This document shows, piece by piece, positions 8,800 to 16,868 of a stretch of DNA of 64,000 bases (its first letter is position 1; the number at the start of each line of letters is the position of its first letter). Below the pieces are notes generated by a model that had not been told where the DNA came from, made no database searches, and saw only the letters and a list, made by a program, of their open reading frames with translations. The DNA is from Jhaorihella thermophila. Lineage in GTDB: Bacteria > Pseudomonadota > Alphaproteobacteria > Rhodobacterales > Rhodobacteraceae. The stretch covers positions 496,001 to 560,000 of the forward strand of contig NZ_FNVD01000001.1 in NCBI RefSeq assembly GCF_900108275.1, given 5' to 3'. The position numbers and the translations under genes were made by a program.

Positions 8800-9398
8800 T
8801 GCAAGAGATTGAATTTCTGTATGATTTTGGCAGTCCCAATGCCTATCTGGTGCACCGTGTCCTGCCGGGATTGGCCGAACGCCACGGCGCGAGGTTGCAC
8901 TATGTGCCGATCCTTTTGGGCGGTGTGTTCAAGGCCACGAACAACCGCAGCCCGATGGAGGCCTTTGCCGGCGTGAAGGGCAAGCTGGCCTATGAGATGC
9001 GCGAGACCGAGCGGTTCGTGCGGCGGCACGGGATCCGCTATCACATGAACCCCTACTTTCCGCTCAACACGCTGGCCTTGATGCGCGGCGCGGTGTTCGC
9101 GCAAGGCAAGGACTGGGAAGGCGCCTTTGTCGATGCGGTATTCGATGCGATCTGGCTGCATGGCCAGAAGATGGACGAGCCGATGGTGATCGAGGATGCC
9201 CTGCGCGAGGCCGATCTTCCGGCGGCCAAGATCATGGACGCGATGCGGTCGCCCGAGGTGAAGCAGGGGCTGATCGCCAACACCGACGCCGCAGTGGCCC
9301 GAGGCGTATTCGGCGCGCCGACCATGTTCGTGGGCGACGAGATGTTTTTCGGCAAACACAGCCTGCCGGAACTGGAACATCTGTTGGAGACCGCCTGA
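8793..9398 (+). CDS. 2-hydroxychromene-2-carboxylate isomerase/DsbA-family (kappa-GST-like) protein
   Basis: 201 aa (199 if the in-frame ATG at 8799 is used; that one makes a TGATG junction with the upstream stop). The N-terminus EFLYDFGSPNAYLVHR carries the Ser that activates glutathione in HCCA isomerases and kappa GSTs. The cis-Pro motif GVFGAPTMFVGDEMFFG is near residue 175. There is no CxxC, so it is not a disulfide oxidase. Genes annotated this way often isomerise glutathione adducts of aromatic or unsaturated compounds. The GST neighbour supports a glutathione role; the substrate is not evident. Confidence 0.87.
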   Translation: MVMQEIEFLYDFGSPNAYLVHRVLPGLAERHGARLHYVPILLGGVFKATNNRSPMEAFAGVKGKLAYEMRETERFVRRHGIRYHMNPYFPLNTLALMRGAVFAQGKDWEGAFVDAVFDAIWLHGQKMDEPMVIEDALREADLPAAKIMDAMRSPEVKQGLIANTDAAVARGVFGAPTMFVGDEMFFGKHSLPELEHLLETA

Positions 9399-9410
9399 CA
9401 GGTGGTGAAG

Positions 9411-9603
9411 CGAGAGGCTTTGCCCCGTCACGCGGAACGCGCGCACGGATATAATTGGCGAGGGGCTCTGCCCGTCGCGCGGGAACGCGCGCAAGGATAA
9501 TGGGCGAGGGGCTCTGCCCGTCACGCGGAACGCGCGCAAGGATATAATTGGCGAGGGGCTCTGCCCCTCGCGCTCCCAGGAGTATTTCAAGCAAGATGAA
9601 GGG
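9411..9603 (+). repeat. Tandem array of ~47-bp units ending in a hairpin-plus-tail element
   Basis: Three imperfect tandem units (9411-9458, 9459-9503, 9504-9550), each with a core like GCGAGGGGCTCTGCCCG followed by CGCGxGGAACGCGCGCA and an AT-rich end (GGATATAATTG). They are followed by a fourth copy whose core closes into a perfect 9-bp stem (9551-9559 with 9563-9571). The tail holds GAGTATTTCAAGCAAGATG. The tail and hairpin match elements at 27112, 30592 and 63726. The array sits downstream of a plus-strand gene and before the convergent livF. Confidence 0.85.
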
Positions 9604-9621
9604 TTTGCGCGCAGGTCTTGA

Positions 9622-10323
9622 TCAGACCTCGAGCCATTCCTTGCGCACGTCAGAGCGAGCCTTGAGCTCGGCCGGCGTGCCTTCGAACACCACCTTGCCG
9701 TGGCCCATGACATAGACCCGGTCCGCGATGTCGAGCGCGATGGCCAGTTTCTGTTCCACCAGGAGCGTGGAGACGCCGCGCCGGGCAATTTCCTGAAGGA
9801 GGTCCGCCACGCGCCGGGTCATCTGCGGCGACAGGCCTTCGGTCGGTTCGTCGATCATCACGAAATCCGGATCGCCCATCAGTGTGCGGCACATGGTCAG
9901 CATTTGCTGTTCGCCGCCCGAGAGCACCGAGGCCTCGACATCGGCGCGTGCGCGCAGGTTTTCGAACATGTCGAACATGTCCTGCATGGACCACCGTCCC
10001 TGCCCGTCCTTCTGGCCGGGTTTCAGCCCGAGAATCAGGTTCTGGCGCGTGGTGAGACCGGGAAAGATATCGCGGTTTTCTGGCACGTAGCCGATGCCGA
10101 GATTGGCGATCTCGAAGGCCTTGCGGCCGGCGATCTCCTGCCCCTTGAAACTGACGGAGCCGACCGGGGCAACCTCGCCCATGATGGCCTTGCAGGTGGT
10201 GGAGCGCCCCACCCCGTTGCGGCCCAGAAGCGCGACGATCTCGCCGTCGTCGATGGTCATGTTCACGCCCTGAAGGATGTGGGATTTGCCGTAATAGGCG
10301 TGCAGGTCAGAAACTTGCAGCAT
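9622..10323 (-). CDS. livF: Branched-chain amino acid-type ABC transporter ATP-binding protein (LivF-like)
   Basis: 233 aa from the ATG at 10323, which follows the livG stop by 2 nt; a TTG 6 nt earlier is less likely. It is one of two cytoplasmic ATPases that drive uptake through LivHM. The signature LSGGEQQM and Walker B with VMIDEPTEGLSP are normal. The Walker A reads GRNGVGRST, so the usual P-loop Lys is Arg. It is the last gene of the livKHMGF operon. Location among acyl-CoA genes suggests a carboxylic-acid substrate, by inference only. Confidence 0.92.
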   Translation of the reverse strand: MLQVSDLHAYYGKSHILQGVNMTIDDGEIVALLGRNGVGRSTTCKAIMGEVAPVGSVSFKGQEIAGRKAFEIANLGIGYVPENRDIFPGLTTRQNLILGLKPGQKDGQGRWSMQDMFDMFENLRARADVEASVLSGGEQQMLTMCRTLMGDPDFVMIDEPTEGLSPQMTRRVADLLQEIARRGVSTLLVEQKLAIALDIADRVYVMGHGKVVFEGTPAELKARSDVRKEWLEV

Positions 10324-10325
10324 GG

Positions 10326-11096
10326 TCAATGCTCTGCCTCCAGTGCCGCGCCCAGATAGGCCTCTTGAACCCGCGGGTCGGCGCGAACCTCTTCGGGCGT
10401 GCCGGTGGCGATGATCTCGCCATAGACCAGCACGCTGATCCGGTCGGCGAGCCCGAACACCACGCTCATGTCATGTTCGACCATGACCAGCGTCTTGCCC
10501 TCGGTCACGTCCCGGATCAGGTTGACGATGTATTCGGTTTCCGAATGGCTCATGCCGGCGGTGGGTTCGTCCAGCATGATGACATTGGCCCCGCCGGCCA
10601 TGGTGATGCCGATTTCCAGCGCGCGCTGTTCGGCATAGGACAGGACGCCCGCCGGCAGGTCGCGCCGTGCCGTCAGGTTGATCTGTTCCAAGATCGCATC
10701 GGTTGCCTCGGTCAGATCGCGCGACCGCCCCACCATGTGCCAGAACGAATAGCGATAACCCTTGGACCACAGCAGCGAGCAGCGCACGTTCTCGAACACC
10801 GTCATGCGCGGGAAGATGTTGGTGATCTGGAACGACCGGCTGAGCCCCAGCCGGTTGATCTTGTAGGGCGCGAGGCCCGAGACGTCCTGTCCGTTCAGGT
10901 AAACCGAGCCGGACGTGGGCACATAGCGGCCCGTGATCAGGTTGAACAGGGTGGACTTGCCCGCGCCGTTGGGGCCGATGATCGCGTGGCGTTCGCCGCG
11001 GGCGATGGTCAGATCCACACCCCGGATGATCTCGGTCTTGCCGAAGCTCTTGCGCAGGCCGGCGAGCTCCAGTGCGGGTGCGTCGGGCGCGTTCAT
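10326..11096 (-). CDS. livG: Branched-chain amino acid-type ABC transporter ATP-binding protein (LivG-like)
   Basis: 256 aa cytoplasmic ATPase partner of LivF. The Walker A GPNGAGKST is canonical (near residue 40), with the signature region VLSYAEQRALEIG and Walker B VIMLDEPTAGMS. ATG at 11096 overlaps the livM stop by 4 bp (ATGA). LivG is canonical and LivF carries the Arg substitution, so the two ATP sites of this transporter may be asymmetric. Confidence 0.94.
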   Translation of the reverse strand: MNAPDAPALELAGLRKSFGKTEIIRGVDLTIARGERHAIIGPNGAGKSTLFNLITGRYVPTSGSVYLNGQDVSGLAPYKINRLGLSRSFQITNIFPRMTVFENVRCSLLWSKGYRYSFWHMVGRSRDLTEATDAILEQINLTARRDLPAGVLSYAEQRALEIGITMAGGANVIMLDEPTAGMSHSETEYIVNLIRDVTEGKTLVMVEHDMSVVFGLADRISVLVYGEIIATGTPEEVRADPRVQEAYLGAALEAEH

Positions 11097-12379
11097 ATCA
11101 GTCGCTCCGTATCCGGTGTGTTCGCGGCCGTCCAGGCGGCCGACAGTTCGGGGACAACCCGGCGCGCCAGCCAGAATCCCGCCAGCGCGGCGATGATCGA
11201 CACGGCCAGCGGCAGAACGTCATGGCTGTCGAAGGTGATCCAGAACAGGGTCATTTCGGTATCGCCGGGTGCGGCATTGCGGATGTGAAAAACGATCTCG
11301 AACACCCCGACGAACCCCGCCACGCACAGAAGCGCCGGCCCCAGCATCTTGAGATAGGGCACGAACAGCAGGTGCAGCTTGCCCAACCGCAGGGGGATCG
11401 TGTGCATCATCAGAAGACCCGCCAGCCCGCCGGGGAAATACATCACCGTCGCCACGAACAGGATGCCGAGATAGAGCTGCCAGATCTCGGTCTGCAGGCT
11501 CAGCACCGTCTGCAGCAGGGTGAACAGGATCGCGCCGATGATCGGGCCGAAAAAGAACCCCGCCCCGCCGAGAAAGGTAACCAGAAGGATCATGCCTGAC
11601 TGGGCAAGGTTGAGGTTTTCCTCGGTCACGATCTCGTAGTTGATGGCGAACAGTCCGCCCGCGATGCCGGCAAAGAACCCCGAGGCACAGAAGGAATAGA
11701 ACCGGACCCAGCGCGCCGAATAGCCCAGGAATTCGGCCCGTTCGGGGTTGTCGCGCACCGCGTTCGCCATCCGGCCCAGCGGAGTGCGCGACCACAGATA
11801 CATCAGCACTGCCGAGATCATCAGCCAGGCTGCGGTAAGGTAATAGACCTCGATCTGGCGGATGAACTCGATCCCGAAAAAAGGCAGGCCATAAGTGCGG
11901 TCGCCGCTGACGCCTTCTTCGCCGCCGAAGAAGGCGACGATGATGACCGAACAGGCGGCGATCAGCTCGCCGACACCAAGGCTGATCATGGCGAATACCG
12001 TGCCGGCCTTGCGGGTCGAGAAACTGCCGATGATCATCGCCAGCCCCAGCGCGAAAAGCCCGGCCAGAAGCGGCAGAACCGGCAGCGGGATCGGCAGCTC
12101 ATGAAACTCGATCCAGTTCATGATGTGCATCGCCATGAACCCGCCCATGCCCATATAGACCGCGTGGCCAAAGGACAGCATGCCCCCCTGCCCCAGCAGC
12201 ATGTTGTAGGCAAGCGCAAAGACGATGGTGATGGCCATCTGGTTCATGATGGTCAGCGCCGCGTTCGACGGAAAGATCAGCGGCATGACCAGCAGGAACA
12301 GCGCCGAGACCAGCCAGGGCAGAAACTGACCAAAGGTGATGCTGGCGCTGCGGGCGGTGTTATGGGTTGCGTCGGTCAT
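11093..12379 (-). CDS. livM: Branched-chain amino acid-type ABC transporter permease (LivM-like)
   Basis: 428 aa, many hydrophobic segments, with the LivM signature region LLGQGGMLSFGHAVYMGMGG near residue 65 and the EAA-like cytoplasmic loop GRMANAVRDNPERAEFLGY near 205. The C-terminus is longer than in the shortest LivM proteins, with two extra predicted membrane segments after residue 330. Overlaps at both ends (4 bp with livH and livG) show translational coupling in the operon. Confidence 0.93.
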   Translation of the reverse strand: MTDATHNTARSASITFGQFLPWLVSALFLLVMPLIFPSNAALTIMNQMAITIVFALAYNMLLGQGGMLSFGHAVYMGMGGFMAMHIMNWIEFHELPIPLPVLPLLAGLFALGLAMIIGSFSTRKAGTVFAMISLGVGELIAACSVIIVAFFGGEEGVSGDRTYGLPFFGIEFIRQIEVYYLTAAWLMISAVLMYLWSRTPLGRMANAVRDNPERAEFLGYSARWVRFYSFCASGFFAGIAGGLFAINYEIVTEENLNLAQSGMILLVTFLGGAGFFFGPIIGAILFTLLQTVLSLQTEIWQLYLGILFVATVMYFPGGLAGLLMMHTIPLRLGKLHLLFVPYLKMLGPALLCVAGFVGVFEIVFHIRNAAPGDTEMTLFWITFDSHDVLPLAVSIIAALAGFWLARRVVPELSAAWTAANTPDTERLI

Positions 12380-13332
12380 GCGTCACGTTTCCCGAACAGG
12401 CCATGCGGCCGGAACACGAGGATCAGAACCATCAGGATATAGGGCAGGATGTCCGCGATCTGCGGGCTGGTGATGGTCCACAGATCCCGCCAGAGGCTTT
12501 CGTCCAGGTTTTCCGGCGTGGAAATCCCGATTGCGTTCAGCAGATCCTCGGCGCGCACATTGTAGGACTTGGCGAAGGTGGTCAGCCAGCCGATCAGCAG
12601 CGATGCCACCAGCGCGCCGGACAGCGACCCCAGCCCGCCGATCACGATGGTCACGAAGACGATCGAGCCGAGCACGAAGGCCATTCCGGGAAACGTGCTG
12701 AGAACGGGTCCCGCGATCACGCCCGCCACGCCTGCCAGCGCCGTGCCGACGCCGAAGACGCCCATGAAGACCAGCGGCACGTTGTGGCCCAGCGCCTCGA
12801 CCGTGCGCGGATAGCTCAGCGCCGCCTGGATCACCAGCCCGACGCGAGTTCGGGTCAGGAACCACAGCAGCAGGATGAAGATCGCGACCGAGATGAACAG
12901 CATGAACACCTTGTAGGCCGGAATGGCAAATCCCGAGACGGTGAAGGCGGTGAACTCCAGAACCTCGGGGATCTCATAGGGCACGCGGTCGCGGCCCCAG
13001 ACGAACTGCACCGCCTCTTCGATCAGAAGCGCCAGCCCGAAGGTAAAGATCAACTCGGGCACATGGCCATACTGGTGCACCCGTCGCAGTCCGTAGCGTT
13101 CCACCAGGGCCCCCAGGACGCCGACCAGAAGAGGCGCAATCAGAAGCCCCATCCAGAAGCCCAGGTAAGTGCTGATCTGGTAGGCAAAATAGGCGCCCAG
13201 CATGTAAAAGCTCGCATGGGCGAAGTTCAGCACGCCCATCATCGAGAAGATGAGCGTCAGACCGGCCGACAGCATGAACAGGAGCAATCCTGTCACCAGC
13301 CCGTCGATCAGGTTGATGAGAACGAGGTCCAT
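12376..13332 (-). CDS. livH: Branched-chain amino acid-type ABC transporter permease (LivH-like)
   Basis: 318 aa inner-membrane permease with the LivH pattern: DLVLINLIDGLVTGLLLFM at the start, SMMGVLNFAHASFYMLGAYF near residue 30, and a cytoplasmic coupling loop with ALGHNVPLVFMGVFGVGTA near 195. It pairs with LivM to form the membrane channel. It is separated from the upstream binding-protein gene by 77 bp containing a GC hairpin. Confidence 0.93.
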   Translation of the reverse strand: MDLVLINLIDGLVTGLLLFMLSAGLTLIFSMMGVLNFAHASFYMLGAYFAYQISTYLGFWMGLLIAPLLVGVLGALVERYGLRRVHQYGHVPELIFTFGLALLIEEAVQFVWGRDRVPYEIPEVLEFTAFTVSGFAIPAYKVFMLFISVAIFILLLWFLTRTRVGLVIQAALSYPRTVEALGHNVPLVFMGVFGVGTALAGVAGVIAGPVLSTFPGMAFVLGSIVFVTIVIGGLGSLSGALVASLLIGWLTTFAKSYNVRAEDLLNAIGISTPENLDESLWRDLWTITSPQIADILPYILMVLILVFRPHGLFGKRDA

Positions 13333-13371
13333 CCCTCTCCTCCCGCGTCGCAGATTTCCCGCCTGGGGTGA

Positions 13372-13398
13372 TGGCGCCCGAACGGGGGCCGGGCGCCA
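13372..13398 (-). terminator. Intercistronic hairpin between livK and livH
   Basis: A perfect 9-bp stem (13372-13380 with 13390-13398) and a 9-nt loop lie 12 nt after the binding-protein stop. There is no T-run. Hairpins at this place typically stabilise the binding-protein message or partly stop transcription so that it outnumbers the membrane subunits. Confidence 0.5.
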
Positions 13399-13409
13399 GA
13401 GGCCGCCTC

Positions 13410-14651
13410 TTACGGGCGCTTCATCTTGCAGGTGGTCGGGCTGTCCTTGCCGGCCATCTCGACGGTGGATTCGACCAGAAGGCCATAACCCGAATTGTCG
13501 AAGTCATGCTTGACGCCGTCGGTATGGGCAAAGATGTGCACGTTCTGGATCGCCTGATGGTCCTGCGGTCGCATCCACACCTTGCCGCCCCAGATCGAGT
13601 CGTGCTCCATCCCCTCCAGCGCCTTGGCGATGGCGACCATGTCGGTGTCGGTCCCGGCCTGCTCGATCGCCTTGGCGAGCATCTCGATCACGTTGGCGAT
13701 CCGCGGCTGGCCCAGATCGTCATCGGGGTATTTGGCCTTGAACGCGGTGGCATAGGCATCGGCGCGGTCGTTCGGCGGCGGGTTGATCTGGCCCTCGCCC
13801 ACCAGTTTCAGCGAGCCCTTGCCCGCCTCGCCAAAGGCGGCGGTGATGCCGGTCGATGCGGCGTAATAGGTGTAGAGCGGACCCTTGAAGCCGTTTTCGA
13901 GGATCGCCTTGCCCAGGCCGACCATGTCGCTGCCCCAGTTGCCGGTGATCACGGCATCCGCGCCCGACGAGATGATCTTGCGGGCATAAGGCGTAAAGTC
14001 CTTGACCTTGCCGATCGGGTGCAGCTCGTTGCCCACGATTTCGATGTCGGGGCGCTTCTGGCCCAGGAACTTGACGGCCGCCGCGGCCACCGCCTTGCCG
14101 AAACTGTAGTCCTGCCCGATGATATAGACCTTCTTGATCTCGGGCTTCTGCGCGATCACGTCGGTCAGCGCGTCCATCTTGATGTCGGCATTGGCGTCAA
14201 AGCGGAAGTGCCAGAAATTGCACTTGTCGTTGGTCAGCGCCGGATCCACCGCCGAATAGTTCAGGAACAGCACCCGTTTGTCGGGATTTCGCTTGTTGTG
14301 CTTTTTGATCGCGTCAGTGAGGGCATTGGCCACGCCAGAGCTGTTGCCCTGCGCGATGAAGCGGATGCCCTGATCGATCGCCACCTGAAGCTGGATCAGC
14401 GATTCCTTGGGGCTGATCTTGTTGTCGAAGGGCACGATCTCGAACTTCTTGCCGCCCAGAACGCCGCCCTTCTTGTTCACCAGTTCCTCGGCGGCGAATT
14501 CATACTGGTGCAGCCCGTCCGTCCCGGTGGCCGCGAACGGCCCCGACAGCGGGTCGATGAAGGCGATCTTGATGTTTTCGGCAAAGGCCGCGGATGCCCC
14601 GATGCACAGGGCGAGCGCGGCCGACAGGCCGAACCTGGTGGTTTTGCGCAT
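13410..14651 (-). CDS. ABC transporter substrate-binding protein (branched-chain amino acid/HAAT type)
   Basis: 413 aa periplasmic binding protein. A Sec signal peptide occupies residues 1-24 (KTTRFGLSAALALCIGASAA, cleavage near AFA). The mature part opens with IKIAFIDPLSGPFAATG, typical of LivK-like type I periplasmic binding folds. ATG at 14651 is chosen for GGGAGGAGACA just upstream. It is the first gene of the livKHMGF operon. With acyl-CoA dehydrogenases and an IclR regulator next door, a carboxylate ligand is as likely as an amino acid. Confidence 0.92.
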   Translation of the reverse strand: MRKTTRFGLSAALALCIGASAAFAENIKIAFIDPLSGPFAATGTDGLHQYEFAAEELVNKKGGVLGGKKFEIVPFDNKISPKESLIQLQVAIDQGIRFIAQGNSSGVANALTDAIKKHNKRNPDKRVLFLNYSAVDPALTNDKCNFWHFRFDANADIKMDALTDVIAQKPEIKKVYIIGQDYSFGKAVAAAAVKFLGQKRPDIEIVGNELHPIGKVKDFTPYARKIISSGADAVITGNWGSDMVGLGKAILENGFKGPLYTYYAASTGITAAFGEAGKGSLKLVGEGQINPPPNDRADAYATAFKAKYPDDDLGQPRIANVIEMLAKAIEQAGTDTDMVAIAKALEGMEHDSIWGGKVWMRPQDHQAIQNVHIFAHTDGVKHDFDNSGYGLLVESTVEMAGKDSPTTCKMKRP

Positions 14652-14711
14652 ATTGTCTCCTCCCAATCGCGCGCCGGGATTCTGTGTTGTTTTCTGGCCC
14701 GGACACAGCCA

Positions 14712-14740
14712 AAGCCTTGCACACTCTGGATTAAAGTCAA
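14712..14740 (-). promoter_or_regulatory. Possible promoter of the liv operon
   Basis: On the minus strand TTGACT (14735-14740) is a good -35, and the -10 expected 17 nt downstream is poor. The operon probably needs an activator. It lies in the 360-bp gap 14652-15011 between livK and the IclR gene. Apart from this site and the inverted repeat at 14859-14876, I see no gene in that gap. Confidence 0.35.
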
Positions 14741-14858
14741 GCATCAGGTGGAGATTTCGGGCGCTTTTGCCGAATCCGGGCGACGCTGCGTCACGAAACG
14801 CGCGGCGGCGGTGGCGGGCACGGTCCCGGGCGGAGCCTCCGGATCAGACTGCCGCCGG

Positions 14859-14876
14859 TGAAATCGTTTTGTTTCA
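14859..14876. promoter_or_regulatory. Inverted repeat TGAAA-N8-TTTCA, possible IclR operator
   Basis: A perfect 5-bp inverted repeat with an 8-nt spacer, in an AT-richer island of the GC-rich 360-bp spacer upstream of livK and downstream of an IclR gene. IclR proteins often bind short pseudo-palindromes of this kind. The site is short enough to occur by chance. Confidence 0.3.
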
Positions 14877-15011
14877 ACTGGATGCCGCGCTTTTCGCAAC
14901 CGGACTGCGGCGCCTGTCGGCGGGCCTGCCCTGCCCCCCCGGTATGCTCGCGGCTGTCCAGGCGCACGCCACGCCACGCGGCTTTGACGCAACGTCAGGA
15001 ATGCGACGGCC

Positions 15012-15812
15012 TCAACCCGGCCGCAGGCTCAGCGCGTTCGCGGCGGCCATGAGCTTTTCGGCATATTCGCCTTCCAGCTCATCCCGGCTGACGTAAAAGG
15101 ACGGCCCGCCCACATTCAGCCCATAGACCCGTGCCCGGTTCAGCGAATGCACCGGCACCGCGATCCCGTTCACATCCTCGCGCCACTCGCCATAAGAGGT
15201 GCAGAAGCCACGCGCAGCAAATTCCTCGGCCGCGCGCTCATAGCTTTCCCGCCACGCCGCGTCGCGGTCGGGGTCTTCGCGCGCGGCCATCTCGAACACG
15301 GCGTCGCGTTCGTCCTGCTCCATCGCCACCAGAATCGCCCGCCCCATCGCCGAAAAGAACAGCGGTACGCGCGAGCCCACATGCATCGACAGGCTGACAT
15401 TTTCGCGCGAGCGGTTGACCGCGACATAGATCGCCTCGGTCCGGTGGCGTTCGCCAAGGGCTGCGGTGATGTAGGAATTGGGCCCCCGGCGCAGGTCGCG
15501 CAGCACCTGCCCCGCCCGGTCGCAGATATCCATCCCCGCCAGCACGCCGAACCCCAGCCGCAGCACCCCCGGCCCCAGCTGATAGGTGCCCTTGCGCGCA
15601 TCCGGAATGAGATATTCCAGCCTGCACAACGTATGGGTCAGCCGCGACACCGTCGCCTTGGGCAGGCCGGTGCGTTCCGAGATGTCCGTGTTGGTCAGCT
15701 CGTATTCATTGGCGCGGAAACAGCGCAGCACGTCCAGCCCCCGCGCCAGCGCGGTGACGAAGTTGCGGTCCTTCGCCTCGTCCGGGTCCTTGTGAAACTC
15801 GCTGTCCGCCAT
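15012..15812 (-). CDS. IclR family transcriptional regulator
   Basis: 266 aa. The N-terminal winged helix-turn-helix spans about residues 20-85 (ERTGLPKATVSRLTHTLCRL). A C-terminal GAF-like effector domain contains the family's SRVPLFFSAMGRAILVAM near residue 150. It is the last gene of the eight-gene minus-strand operon, 15 bp behind the phosphotransferase, and sits directly upstream of the liv operon. It probably responds to a substrate or CoA intermediate of the neighbouring pathway and controls one or both units. Confidence 0.92.
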   Translation of the reverse strand: MADSEFHKDPDEAKDRNFVTALARGLDVLRCFRANEYELTNTDISERTGLPKATVSRLTHTLCRLEYLIPDARKGTYQLGPGVLRLGFGVLAGMDICDRAGQVLRDLRRGPNSYITAALGERHRTEAIYVAVNRSRENVSLSMHVGSRVPLFFSAMGRAILVAMEQDERDAVFEMAAREDPDRDAAWRESYERAAEEFAARGFCTSYGEWREDVNGIAVPVHSLNRARVYGLNVGGPSFYVSRDELEGEYAEKLMAAANALSLRPG

Positions 15813-15827
15813 GCGCCCGGCCTCCCT

Positions 15828-16859
15828 CTAGCTGTCCAGCGCCTTCAGCCCGTGTTCGGCAAAGACCGGCACATATTGGCCCAGCTTGATCGCCCGTTCC
15901 GGGTTCGAGGCATTGCCGTCCAGCGCACGTTTCAGCACGCCCTGGATGATCCCCGCCATGCGGAAGAAGCAGAAGGACAGGTAGAAGCCGAAATTGTCCA
16001 CGCCCGGCAATCCCCTGCGTTCGCAATACCTTGCGATGAACTCCTCGTCCGACGGCAGCCCAAGCGCGGTGCGGTCGATACCACCCATGCCGCGCCCTTC
16101 CTCGCCCGCCGGCATCTGCCACTGCATGATGACGCTGGCCAGATCCGCATAGGGGTGGCCGATCGTGGACAGCTCCCAGTCCAGCACTGCGATGCAGTCG
16201 GTGCTGTCTTTGGCAAAGATCATGTTGTCGATGCGATAGTCGCCATGCACCAGCGTCCGCTGGCCGTCATCCTCGGGGATCTCGGCGGTCAGCCTTTCGA
16301 TCAGCCGGTCCATCGCCGGCACCGGTTCGGTTTCGGAGGCGCGGTATTGCTTGGTCCAGCGCGCCACCTGCCGTTCGAAATAGTTGCCGGGGGGGCCGTA
16401 ATCCGACAGGCCCATCGCGTCGATATCGACCATGTGCAGCTCGGCCAGCACGCGGTTCATCTCGTCGATCACGCCGGCGCGGGTGGCGTTGTCCTCGCCC
16501 GGCATGGTGGGTTCCTTGAAATTGCGCCCGTCGGCAAAGTCCATCACGTAGAAGGCCGAGCCGATCACCGAGTCGTCCTCGCACAGCAGGTGCACCTTCG
16601 GCACCGGCACCTTCGTGCCATACAGTGCCTTCTGCACGCGAAACTCGCGATCCACCGCATGGGCGGATTTCAGCAGCTTCCCCGGCGGCTTGCGCCGCAG
16701 CACATAGCGCCGCGCGGGCGTGACCAGCAGGAAGGTCGGGTTCGACTGGCCGGTGGCGAACTTGCGTGCCTGCACGATCGGACCCTCGTATCCGGGCAGG
16801 TTCGCGCGCAGCCAGGCGTCCACCGCCGTTGTGTCCAGCGTCTGGGTGTCGTTGCTCAT
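15828..16859 (-). CDS. APH-type phosphotransferase (ACAD10/11 and LvaA-like)
   Basis: 343 aa protein-kinase-like fold. The catalytic loop LVHGDYRIDNMIF (near residue 205) and metal-binding VLDWELSTIGHP (near 225) are intact. FATGQSNPTFLL near residue 30 is the nucleotide-binding loop typical of the group fused to acyl-CoA dehydrogenase in ACAD10/11. Related kinases (LvaA, ACAD10/11 APH domain) phosphorylate 4-hydroxyacyl-CoAs. It lies 9 bp from a histidine-phosphatase-like gene and in one operon with two acyl-CoA dehydrogenases. Substrate assignment is inference; antibiotic resistance is unlikely. Confidence 0.88.
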   Translation of the reverse strand: MSNDTQTLDTTAVDAWLRANLPGYEGPIVQARKFATGQSNPTFLLVTPARRYVLRRKPPGKLLKSAHAVDREFRVQKALYGTKVPVPKVHLLCEDDSVIGSAFYVMDFADGRNFKEPTMPGEDNATRAGVIDEMNRVLAELHMVDIDAMGLSDYGPPGNYFERQVARWTKQYRASETEPVPAMDRLIERLTAEIPEDDGQRTLVHGDYRIDNMIFAKDSTDCIAVLDWELSTIGHPYADLASVIMQWQMPAGEEGRGMGGIDRTALGLPSDEEFIARYCERRGLPGVDNFGFYLSFCFFRMAGIIQGVLKRALDGNASNPERAIKLGQYVPVFAEHGLKALDS

Positions 16860-16868
16860 GGGGTCACC

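Noticed and set aside
9411-9550. Tandem units considered as a CRISPR array
   Set aside because: Units are contiguous with no unique spacers, only three copies, and no cas genes nearby.
15828-16859. Aminoglycoside resistance kinase
   Set aside because: It has the APH fold, but its nucleotide loop and context match the acyl-CoA-linked ACAD10/11-LvaA group, embedded among fatty-acid-type enzymes.
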